NCBI GenBank assembly: GCA_032207245.1
Contig: CM063504.1
Coordinates: 19,717,907 to 19,781,906 of the forward strand
DNA length: 64,000 bases
Reading direction: 5' to 3'
DNA from: Pardosa pseudoannulata
Lineage: Eukaryota; Arthropoda; Arachnida; Araneae; Lycosidae
This document shows positions 55,423 through 64,000 of the stretch, piece after piece. Each line of letters opens with the position of its first letter. Positions within the stretch are counted from its first letter, which is position 1. The notes beneath the pieces are model-generated. The model had not been told where the DNA came from. It did not search any database and worked only from the letters and a program-made list of their open reading frames with translations. A program made the translations under genes and the position numbers.

Positions 55423-56425
55423 TAAGTCAAATTTTGGTCTTTTTGAAAACTCATAAAAAATTATGGATATATATGTATATATATATTCAATTATATAATT
55501 TGAGAGTGGGATATCTGGACTTTTCAACGATGCAATAACGTACCTAATTGAAAAATTACGAATGTGTACAGGATAATTTAAAAACCTGCTTCATTAAAAA
55601 GTTTCCAAATTGAACTTTTGAAAAATATTAGTAAAAATTGGTATTAAAAACATTATATTATGCAACGGAGAAATTCTCGGGTTATACGATTCAGTCCGTA
55701 TTTTAGTCTAACTTTTCTTAGAATGAATAGATAGAAATTTTAAAATGCTTGAAACTCTCGGCAACATTGTCTCAAGTGCCGTTTTGCTGAGTGCGAAGGG
55801 AAAGTGTACTTTAAAAGGTGAAGAAATTAGCGCCCTGAAGGTTTTTATTGATAACCCCATTAATTGCTACAATGTTGAAAAAAAAATTGTCTTCAGAGAG
55901 AGCAGCAGGACAGAAAATTATTTCGAGATTTAAGTTCTGTTGCATACTATGCAGTAAGTTCTACAGCCTTGCTTTCTTCTCGAAAGTGCCTATAGTTGCG
56001 AAGAAATAAATTTGTGAATGTATTTTCATTACTATACGATTTGTAATACATCTACGGAAATAAAACAAAATTTCTGTAGTTTTCTTATTTTTTTCTGGAA
56101 TTATAATTTGATTGGCAAATGTACTATACAGTAATTCCCTCATTTATATCGTATTTTACTTTCACATGAAACTTTAATAAACACAATCATATTTATCGGG
56201 GTTTAAATATATATTCTGTTTTCCCAGGCAATCTAATTTCAAAAATTCGAAATACTAAAGCTGCAATGGGCAGCGAGACCCGTATGGTGGCACACACGGC
56301 CATATATATTGGGTTGGGGTGCCTGAGACACGGCACCGCTTAAACGCATGTAAAACCGAGACACGACCTACGTGTCTCATGGTAGCAAACGTGTTAATGA
56401 AAGTTCCTGGAAAATATGAAGTAGG
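55423..56425. other. Intergenic, no gene recognised
   Basis: AT-rich with a short (AT)n near 55469-55485. Two ORFs of about 60 codons lack any domain signal. Confidence 0.35.
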
Positions 56426-56431
56426 CAATGA

Positions 56432-56433
<2 letters not shown>

Positions 56434-56491
<58 letters not shown>
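56434..56491. repeat. Poly-T tract, 58 T
   Basis: Homopolymer directly in front of the tRNA-like head of the next SINE, between it and its left target copy. It has probably grown from the TTTT of the target. Confidence 0.95.
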
Positions 56492-56492
<1 letters not shown>

Positions 56493-56662
56493 GAACGATG
56501 GCCGAATGGTTAGGGTGCTGGCCTTCGGTAATAGAGTTCGTGGGTTCGAATCCCACAGTGGAATGGATGTTCGTAGCCGTTCAGAATCGGCTTTAATCAG
56601 TAGGTCCCGGTCTCATTATCCCGCATGTTGCAAAAAGTAGACCGTAGCACTCCAAACCAAAC
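56492..56662 (+). mobile_element. SINE family A copy, near full length
   Basis: Clean copy: 'ggaacgatggccgaatggtt', 'agggtgctggccttcggtaa', B box GGTTCGAATCC in 'gtgggttcgaatcccac', body 'gttcagaatcggctttaatc' and 'tgttgcaaaaagtagaccgt', tail 'ccaaaccaaacc'. The flanks 'caatgacctttt' (56426-56437) and 'caatgagctttt' (56663-56674) differ at one base and are probably the target duplication. A and B boxes make an internal RNA polymerase III promoter likely. Confidence 0.9.
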
Positions 56663-56971
56663 CAATGAGCTTTTAGTGTGCAAAATTTCACCGAAATCTG
56701 AACAAAATTGTAGACGAAGTTTTGGGACATACATACCCATAACACTCGCTTTAGATATAGAACATTTATAAGTAGTGTCTTTCAATTGAAAATTTTACCG
56801 AAACTTTAGGTTTAAAAGATAAACGTATTCGAAAATGAAACGTAAACATATTAGATTGATTCCTGCTTTTTTTCTTTTAAATTTATTTATTTATTTATTT
56901 TTTAAATTACGATGGTGTGTAAAAGTTTTTCGAGGGCCTCCTAGAGGGTTCTTGCGGGATCCTAGGGTTCT

Positions 56972-57141
56972 TGTTTGGAGCGCTACGGTCTACTTTTTGC
57001 AACACGAGGGCTAATGAGACGGGGACTTACTGCTTAAAGCCGATTCCGAACGGCTACGACCATCCATGCCACTGTGGGATTCGAACCCACGAACTCCGAT
57101 TCCGAAGGCCAGCACCCTAACCATTCGGCCATCGTTCGGCC
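56972..57141 (-). mobile_element. SINE family A copy with 11-bp target-site duplication
   Basis: Reverse orientation, 170 bp, well preserved: 'tgtttggagcgctacggtct', 'ttttgcaacacgagggctaa', 'gattcgaaccc' and 'ccattcggccatcgttcggc'. The flanks 'cctagggttct' at 56961-56971 and 57142-57152 are identical, so this copy fixes the full length of the family. Confidence 0.95.
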
Positions 57142-57152
57142 CCTAGGGTTCT

Positions 57153-57486
57153 GCGAAACAGATTTTAAGAAACTCTAGATTAATTACAACAGTAAGTCTG
57201 TTATAAAGAAATCATGCACGAATTCTTAGGAGTAAAAATATTAAAGTAAATAATTATAATGTTATTTTTACAAGTTGCTTTTAGTCTATATCTGTGCGTC
57301 AATGTTAAAAACATTTCAATTTTTCTAGTTAAGGTTAACATTTCCAATGTTTTGAAAATATGTATTCTAGATTAAAGTGTAAAACTTAATTTTAATTGTA
57401 AAATAGCACTATATATCTATGAGAATATATTTAAAGGCGAAAGAAAGATTTACTACCAGATTAAAATATTTTCTGTAAAACACATT
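57153..57486. other. Intergenic, no gene recognised
   Basis: AT-rich, no feature recognised. Confidence 0.35.
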
Positions 57487-58027
57487 TTCAGTTTTATCGT
57501 TAAGAAGTTTTAATCGATTGGAAAGTTTCTTAAGCGGGTTCCATTGTATATAAAAGAACAAAACAGATACATTTATGGTACGATTGTACAGAATGCAGCA
57601 GAAGAGTGATTGAAATTTCCCTCAATTTTCGTATAATTATATCCCCTACCGTAGAAATGGAATAACCTTGGCAGTTTGCCATCCAGGGTCTAGCATCTGT
57701 AATCGGAGTATGGATGGATGATACGTGAAAATGCCCTTACATTACGGCTATTGACTAAACATTTCGGACGAAGGCTTTGTCCCAGTTTAACAAAACCCTT
57801 CGTCTTCAAGTTTTTGAACCTTTTTTCAGCTTTCCCGTTTAAGAAGTTTTAATCTCCTAGTCCCATTGAAAACTTCACCTTCAAAAAGAGGGGTCACTGT
57901 GTATATGTAAATACAAAACAGATGCGAATACAGTCTGAGGTTATAGAATGCAGCGGAGGAGCGACTGTAATTTCCTTCCATTGTCGTATAGCTTTGGCCA
58001 CTACTGTAGAAATTGAATAACCTTGTT
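57487..58027 (+). repeat. Diverged direct repeat, two ~195-bp units about 340 bp apart
   Basis: Unit 1 (about 57487-57677) and unit 2 (about 57827-58025) share in order 'taagaagttttaatc', 'acaaaacagat', 'agaatgcagc.g..gagc/tga', 'atttcc', 'tcgtata' and 'gtagaaat.gaataaccttg'. The spacer contains an imperfect hairpin 'gacgaaggctttgtcc'/'aaaacccttcgtc'. Flanking LTRs of a lost element or a tandem duplication would both explain it. Confidence 0.7.
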
Positions 58028-58659
58028 TTATCAGATGTGTTAAGGGCTTATCGGACTTCAACACGTACGTGTTGAAAAAGCAGCAGATTCCATTTAGGAT
58101 TTCTTTCCCTCTGAAGAAGACGCTGATTTCTCGCGTGATAACGAAAAAATGTCAACCAATTAAATGCTTTATCATAAGTTAACCTGAGCTTAAATAAATC
58201 TGTTGGAATTTTTCGCTGTAACAAGAAATCTAAACAATCGTCATTGGCAAAAGGAATCATAAACTAACACGAACACGTTGACTTTATTCTGTATTATGTC
58301 AGTGATATGTTTGTTTACTTTTGTGTTTATGTAATCTTGAATTATTCTTTAAAAATGTAAAATGTCTGATAAAAACCTTGTGGTTGGCAGCCAGTGTGGG
58401 CCACTTCAGTTCTTAAATACAAGTAAAAAATTTCAATAAAGTTCCCCTTTCCTTTTATTACTTTCCGTTTGAATGGATCAATAAGCTTTATATTAATTGG
58501 CTTGGTCCTGGAAGAGGGAGAGTATGCAGTCCTAAGTACAAAATTTCAGTAGTAATCGTTTTTCAATTATGCCAAATACATAATACTTACGTAAGTACAG
58601 ACGTCACTATCAAGCTTGTCAAAATACGGCTAAAGATAGTCAAAATAAATATTTAAGGC
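58028..58659. other. Intergenic; unassigned 70-codon minus-strand ORF
   Basis: A minus ORF at 58048-58260 begins MIPFANDDCLDFLL and has a balanced composition, unlike the low-complexity ORFs elsewhere, but matches nothing I recognise. The rest is anonymous. Confidence 0.3.
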
Positions 58660-58740
58660 TTCCTTGCCGTAATGGTAGCCCAGTTTGCAAAGGTATCGAT
58701 TTCGTAATCTGAGGGATCGAGCCTATCAAAGAACCGCCAT
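58660..58740 (+). mobile_element. tRNA-like relic, related to SINE B head
   Basis: 'gtaatggtagcccagtttgc', 'aaaggtatcgatttcgtaat' and 'gagggatcgagcc' recall the tRNA-derived head of SINE B with a degenerate B box. It is followed by the inverted pair 'aaccgccat'/'atggcggtt' (58732-58757), right before the LTR. Confidence 0.45.
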
Positions 58741-58763
58741 ATTCAATAATGGCGGTTGGAGCA

Positions 58764-59075
58764 TGTTGCGAACACCCCTCGCGCGGAAATAACGAACTAT
58801 GTTGAAGCCACTATCGAAATTCCAATGTTTTCAGTTTGTATTAAGTTTTTGTGGCAACGCTGTAAATTGTTATTCTTTTTAGTTTAAGTTTTGGTTCGCT
58901 TCGGCGAATGTTGCTAGTTTTTAGAGAGTGAATAAATGTGTTGTTATAGTTTTAAAATATCCCTGTGAGATTATTTTGACTTCCTATTTACTTTTTTGAC
59001 AGCCGTTAAGCATCGGGTAGATGCACCAGAGCCCAATTAATATTTAGTTATATAAATGTGTTACGAGATTCAACA
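58764..59075 (+). repeat. 5' LTR of the BEL/Pao element, about 312 bp
   Basis: Bounded by TGTTG at 58764-58768 and CAACA at 59071-59075, a perfect 5-bp terminal inversion of the TG...CA kind required for integration. A hexamer AATAAA is at 58931-58936. Borders are inferred from this inversion and from the primer site 9 bp downstream; the 3' LTR is not available to confirm them. Confidence 0.75.
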
Positions 59076-59084
59076 TATTTAATT

Positions 59085-59102
59085 TGGCGCCCAACGTGGG
59101 GC
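59085..59102 (+). other. Primer binding site, complementary to tRNA-Lys 3' end
   Basis: TGGCGCCCAACGTGGGGC, 18 nt, is the complement of the 3' end of tRNA-Lys(CUU) (known sequence, recalled). The TGG start pairs with the CCA end. Nine bases separate it from the LTR end. Confidence 0.88.
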
Positions 59103-59138
59103 AAAAGTTAACGGTTGATTTTTAGGAAGAATTTGAAA

Positions 59139-59807
59139 ATGGATGCTTTAAAAGCGAAACGAAAAGGTTTTAGAATATCATTCACGACTTGTGTTAATAA
59201 AATTGATGAGCTGCTTTTGAAGAAAACTCCGGACTTAAAAGAACTTTTGATTTTGAAAAATCAACTACAGGATAAATTTGAATGCTTGACTGCTTGCCAA
59301 GAAGAAATATCTAACAAAATTTTACAAATCGAAAACTCCGATAAATTGTTTTCAGAGGATTTTGAAGCAGCTGAAGAGTATAGAGACAAATTTCATGCAG
59401 TTTCTGCTATTTTGGGAAGTATGCTGTACAATTCTTCACTGCCGAAAGAGGTTGAGAGACGGAAGTTCAAACTTCCTGAAATTGAACTCAAGAAATTTAA
59501 CGGTGATCCAAAAGAATTTTTAGCTTTCTGGAGTCAGTTCGAGAAGATCCACCTCGATGAAAGCTTACCTGATGAAGACAAATTCCAGTACTTGTTGCAG
59601 TCTGTTATACCGAAATCGAAAGCAGCCAGACTTTTAGAAAGTTTTCCCGCTACAGCTGCAAATTATTCTAAAGCTGTCTCTCAGCTGAAAGAACGTTTCG
59701 GACGTGAGGACTTACTTGTCCAAATTTATGTACGAGAGCTCTTAACGATGGTTATGAAAAATGCAGTTAGTGGACGAGCGAAAGTGGAACTTCCAATTTT
59801 TATATGA
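59139..59807 (+). CDS. BEL/Pao Gag, N-terminal part, ended early by a frame break
   Basis: ATG at 59139 (MDALKAKRKGFR) is 36 bases after the primer site. The product has a coiled N-terminal part and the BEL Gag core (DUF1759-like): KFNGDPKEFLAFWSQF, DEDKFQYLLQSV, KSKAARLLESFPATAANY and LKERFGRED. The frame stops at 59805-59807, but the same Gag similarity continues in the next frame from about 59800. The break lies in a run of five T at 59797-59801, consistent with one extra T. Position in mid-Gag argues against a programmed frameshift. Alternatively this is a homopolymer error in the assembly. Confidence 0.9.
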   Translation: MDALKAKRKGFRISFTTCVNKIDELLLKKTPDLKELLILKNQLQDKFECLTACQEEISNKILQIENSDKLFSEDFEAAEEYRDKFHAVSAILGSMLYNSSLPKEVERRKFKLPEIELKKFNGDPKEFLAFWSQFEKIHLDESLPDEDKFQYLLQSVIPKSKAARLLESFPATAANYSKAVSQLKERFGREDLLVQIYVRELLTMVMKNAVSGRAKVELPIFI

Positions 59808-62800
59808 TGAGTTAGAAGGAAAACTCCGCGCCTTAGATAGCCTAGGCAGAACTCAAGAAAAATACGGAGACTTTCTTACGCCTCTTGTGGAATCCTGTCT
59901 TCCGGAAGATATACTTGTTGCCTGGGAAAGAAGCCGAAATAAAGGAACTGATTCTGCTACATCCGATGATCGAACTCTCGAAAATTTAATGGACTTCTTG
60001 AAACAAGAAGTAATGGGGGAAGAAATGGTTGTGCTCGCTCGTACCGGGTTTGGAGCTAACCATCACAAGAAATCTAAAGACGCTTTTAATGAACGTGCTC
60101 ACGAAATTTCTTCTGCTGCAGCCTTGGTAAGCACAAATACTCCTGAAAACTCAGGTAAAAGAAATTTAAATTGTCTCTTTTGTGATAAGAAACATCCCAG
60201 TCAAGATTGCTATATGGCTAGAAAGTTAAATATTGAAGGTAAAAAGAAACTTTTGTCTAAAAAAGGTGCTTGTTTTTCTTGTTTGCGGGTGGGACACACT
60301 TCTAGAACTTGCAAATTTCGAATAAAGTGTATACAATGTAATCGAAATCATTTTATTTTGATGTGTCCTGACCGAGAAACAAGCACAAACGAAAGTAAAA
60401 CAGAAGTTGACACAACTAAAATTTTAACTGATAGTTGTAGTGTTGAACCAGTTCTTTTGATGACTTTAATTGTTAAGATTAAGAGCCGAAGAAATGAGTT
60501 AAAGATTAGAGCTCTTGTAGACACTGGGTCTCAGCTCTCCTATTTAAGCAACAGAGTTATTAGTAGACTTAAGCTAAAACCAAAACGAAAACAAAATCTT
60601 GTTCATAGCCTATTTGGGGGGAGAAAATCTGAGCCCTGTGTACATGAAGTATACGAAATCAAAATTGTTGATTTGCAAAATACATTTTTCGTTAATGTTG
60701 ATGTTTTATCAGAAGATAAAATTTGTGGATTAGTCCCAAAAGCTAGAACAGCTTTAACGTTGAAAGAGTTAGAGGAAAACAACTTAATGATACCAGATTT
60801 GAATCACCCAGATGAAGAAATTGATTTACTTTTAGGAGCTAACGTTGCTGGATTAATAATGACTGGAAATTCTGTTAAATTGAGTTCTGGTTTAGTTGTT
60901 TTGGAAACAAAATTAGGTTTCACTTTAATGGGAATGGAAAACATGCCTTATAAATGTGAAGTTATATATGAAACAGATACAATTGAGAGTAATTGTAATA
61001 TTTCTAGTATTACATTGCATTCTATGAATATTGATGCTAATTATTTGTGGGATCTTGATATTATTGGTATAACAGATCCATGGGAAAATTCTAAAAAGAA
61101 GTTAATTTTTTCTGATACTGTCAAGCAATTTCAAGATAATTTAACTATTCTTCCAAACGGAAGGTATGAGTTGTTATTGCCTTTTAAATGTGATACCCTG
61201 CTATCAAACAATAAAGAAATAGCCATGAAAAGGCATAGAAATATGTGCAAACGTGCGGCAAAAGGAAACTATTTAAAAGATTATATTGAAGTGTTTAAGG
61301 AATGGGAAAGGTTGAAAATTATCGAAAAGGTACCAGATGAGGAAATAGATTTAGGTAAGCATTACTTACCACATAGACCTGTAATTAAAGAAGCAAGTCA
61401 CACTTCTAAAATCAGACCGGTGTTTGACGCTTCTGCCAAAGACGGTAACGGACCTTCCTTAAATGACTGTTTAATTAAAGGGCCGAACTTAATTGAATTA
61501 ATTCCGGATATTATCGATAGATTTAGATTATATAAGATTGGTCTCTCTGCAGATGTAGAAAAAGCCTTTTTGCAGCTGAGCATTTCCCCGGATCACAGAG
61601 ATTTTTTACGATTCTTTTTTCCTTCTGAAACCGAGAACTTTAGTATTTATAGACATTGTAGAGTAGTGTTCGGCGTCACCTCCAGTCCGTTTCTTTTAAT
61701 GGCATCATTGTATCATTTGTTTGAAAATGCGTCTGAAGAATATCATGACATAGTTCCCAAGCTTAAGAATTCTTTTTATGTTGACAACTGCGTAACCGGA
61801 GTATCTAGTTTGAAAGAATTAGCTCATTTTGTTCCCCAAACTCAAAAATTAATGAAAAATGCATGTTTTAATTTACGAGGATGGGAAGGTAACATCAGCA
61901 GTAATTACCTTTCTAATTCTACTGGAGATACTTCTCTTTTGGGAATGATTTGGAATCTAGATCAAGATACCTTAAGATGTAATTTGCCGACGAAAATAGA
62001 TCTTGACCGAGATCAAACTAAAAGAACTGTTCTATCTATTGTTCAACGAATTTTTGACCCTCTTGGTGTGTTAAATCCTGCTACTTTGTTACCTAAGTTG
62101 TTATTACAGGAAGCTTGGAAGAGCAAAATACCATGTGATAGTATTTTACCCTTTAACTTGCAAAAGGAATTTTCTAACTGGTTAAAAGAAATTACTTTTT
62201 TTAATGAAATACGAATCCCTAGACATTTGTATGCCAATGTCACTTCTGAATTGCATATTTTCGTTGATGCCAGTAAAAAATCATACGGAGCCTGTATTTT
62301 CATGAGATCGATATTAGACTCCTATGAAGTTAAAGTTCAAATCGTAAGAGCAAAATCAAGAGTCGCGCCAATGAAAGAGATGTCTATACCAAAGTTGGAG
62401 CTTATGGCCTGTTGCATAGGAGCGAGATTAGCTCATTCAATCAAATTGGCATTTGATTTACCCAATATGAATCTAACGTTCTGGAGCGATTCCATGATTG
62501 CCCTTTGGTGGATTAGGGAGCATGGAGAGTGGTCCATATTTATGTCTAACCGTGTCAGAGAGATTCGCAAGTTAACTTCTCCAGAAGACTGGAGACACGT
62601 TCCAGGAGACCAGAATCCTGCTGATCTTGTTTCCCGAGGATGTACACCAAAAGAGTTGGTTAAATCCCAATGGTGGAATGGGCCTCAATGGTTGTGTGCG
62701 AATGCTGAAGACTGGCCGTGTAATAAAATATTTTGCGAGAAAGGAGTTGAGCTTGAAAGACGTAAAGTGAATTTGAGTAACTTAAACTTAGAGGCTGAAG

Positions 62801-64000
62801 CACTTCCATGGTATGCGATGAAATTTTCCCGGTTCGTATCTATCGTTAGACTAACAGCATGGGTTCTGCGTTTTATTAGTAACGTGAGAAAAAAGTCCAG
62901 CGGAAGAAAATTTGGAAGGCTTTCTTTGCATGAAAAGGAAAATGCAGAGAAATTTTTAATTAAACACGTGCAATCATCATATTTTCCAAAGACTTGTAAT
63001 CCTATATGTAATACTTTCAAAGATGAAGATGGAGTCATAAGAGTAAAAACTCGAATCACCGAGCGAATTGATAAGCCTTCTTTTGTATCTCCGATATTGT
63101 TACCGAACAAGTGTATTTTCACTAAACGATTGATTGAGCATTATCATGGGTTAAATTGTCATGCTGGTACTCAGATCCTTTTGAGCATTTTACGAGAAAA
63201 GTATTGGATTGTTGGAGGAAGAAGAACTGTGCGAAGTATTGTAAGTAATTGTATCAAGTGTAAACGGTACAAAACCAAGTCTCTAGTTTCAGATCCAGTT
63301 TCTTTGCCTGCTGATAGGGTCAAAGACGCCTCCGTTTTTGAGGTGATTGGCATTGACCTGGCTGGACCCCTGTATATCAAACGGGGAGATAAAACATGGA
63401 TAGTTTTGTTTACCTGTGCGATTTACCGAGCTGTGCACTTGGAACTGGTGACCTCCTTGAGCACTGATGCTTTCCTGCTCGCATTCCGACGTTTTGTTGC
63501 CAGAAGAGGCCGCCCAAGGATAATCTACTCGGACAATGGAACAAATTTTAAAGGTGCATATAACAGCTTATGTGAAATTGACTGGACCAGAGTTCAGGAT
63601 GAAGCCGAATTGCATAGAATCTCCTGGAGGTTTAATCCTCCTACGGCCGCCTGGTGGGGTGGCTGGTGGGAGAGGTTAGTTCGCACGATGAAGGAGCTTC
63701 TTAAACGTACTTTAGGAAGAGCTGTATTGACTTACGAAGAGCTGAACACAATTTTATGTGACTGCGAATGTGTTATAAACTCTCGACCATTAACGTACGT
63801 GTCTGAAGACACCGACGATTTAAGTCCGCTTACACCAGCCTCGTTTTTACTTGAAAAATCCGAATCAAGAGTATATGATGTTGACCAAATTGATGCTAAA
63901 CACTGTCGTAAAAGAATAAGATACCGAATGAAACTCTTAGAAGAGTTGAGAAAACGTTTCCGAAAAGAGTACCTCAGTCAACTGATTCAAAGACAAAGTC
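59800..64000 (+). CDS. BEL/Pao Gag C-terminus and Pol polyprotein, open to the window end
   Basis: One frame of about 1,400 codons without a stop. In order: rest of Gag core; three zinc knuckles (60172-60210 CX2CX3HX4C, 60271-60312 CX2CX4HX4C, 60328-60366 CX2CX3HX4C); aspartic protease LVDTGSQLS (DTGS 60520-60531); reverse transcriptase with KIRPVFDAS, SADVEKAFLQL (Asp at 61552) and FYVDN at 61774-61788, where the second Asp of YVDD is Asn; RNase H with FVDAS (62266), KLELMA, FWSDS (62488) and PADLVSRG (62623); integrase with an HHCC zinc site (EHYHGLNCHAG...NCIKC) and catalytic D at 63355, D at 63532 (YSDNGTNF) and E at 63670 (GWWERL). Gag and Pol share one frame, as is usual in BEL elements. 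The end of the ORF is outside the window. Confidence 0.95.

Larger units (their letters stand above)
58764..64000 (+). mobile_element. BEL/Pao LTR retrotransposon, truncated by the window edge
   Basis: The order 5' LTR, primer binding site, gag with zinc knuckles, aspartic protease, reverse transcriptase, RNase H and integrase (protease before RT, integrase last) with BEL-type motifs defines the superfamily. The 3' end of integrase, any env-like ORF and the 3' LTR lie beyond the window. Apart from one frame break in gag, the coding region is intact, suggesting a young insertion. Confidence 0.95.

Noticed and set aside
59795..59810. Programmed frameshift between gag and pol
   Set aside because: The break falls inside the conserved Gag core rather than at a gag-pol border, and BEL elements usually use one continuous frame.
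61398..63380. Minus-strand ORFs opposite the retrotransposon Pol region
   Set aside because: They are antisense shadows of the long Pol reading frame.

Overview
This is an AT-rich eukaryotic nuclear window, most likely from an arthropod and tentatively a spider or other arachnid. The reasons are the low GC content, many (AT)n and poly-T tracts, long introns full of tRNA-derived SINEs and short inverted-repeat DNA transposons, and a BEL/Pao LTR retrotransposon. The taxon is inferred from gene and repeat style, not from a diagnostic sequence.

Three cellular genes are supported. (1) 471-9853, plus strand: the 3' part of glycine C-acetyltransferase (GCAT, 2-amino-3-ketobutyrate CoA ligase), seven exons ending at a stop codon; the 5' exons lie before the window. 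(2) 24380-43656, minus strand: a complete eight-exon serine/threonine kinase STK11/LKB1 with a 417-residue predicted product, introns of 148 bp to 9 kb, and a C-terminal CAAX box. (3) 44458-45072, plus strand: an intronless 204-residue coiled-coil protein resembling vertebrate VMAC, divergent from STK11 across an 801-bp shared upstream region. GCAT and STK11 are convergent, separated by about 14.5 kb with no recognisable gene.

The rest is mobile DNA. SINE family A (tRNA-like head, about 170 bp, tail rich in CCAAACCAAACC) occurs at least a dozen times; several copies have target-site duplications of 11-14 bp. SINE family B occurs at about 11.7, 26.0 and 53.1 kb. Terminal-inverted-repeat DNA elements include pogo/Tigger-like (7649-8527, 17850-18484, 46341-48502; TA flanks), piggyBac-like (48789-49338, and less securely 28070-28412 and 54949-55422; TTAA flanks), hAT-like (38371-39144 with a perfect 8-bp duplication) and others. 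From 46.3 to 50.2 kb three DNA transposons lie almost end to end.

From 58764 to the right edge is a BEL/Pao retrotransposon: 5' LTR, a primer binding site matching the 3' end of tRNA-Lys, gag with three zinc knuckles, aspartic protease, reverse transcriptase, RNase H and integrase. Apart from one frame break in gag it is open for about 1,400 codons to the window end, so it looks recent.

Most notable unexplained items: an in-frame partial exon duplication in a GCAT intron, bounded by possible splice sites; a perfect 31-bp-stem hairpin at 17461-17529; a SINE with an internal inversion but an intact 14-bp target duplication; and a SINE inserted inside another SINE. I did not find a convincing new multi-gene system.
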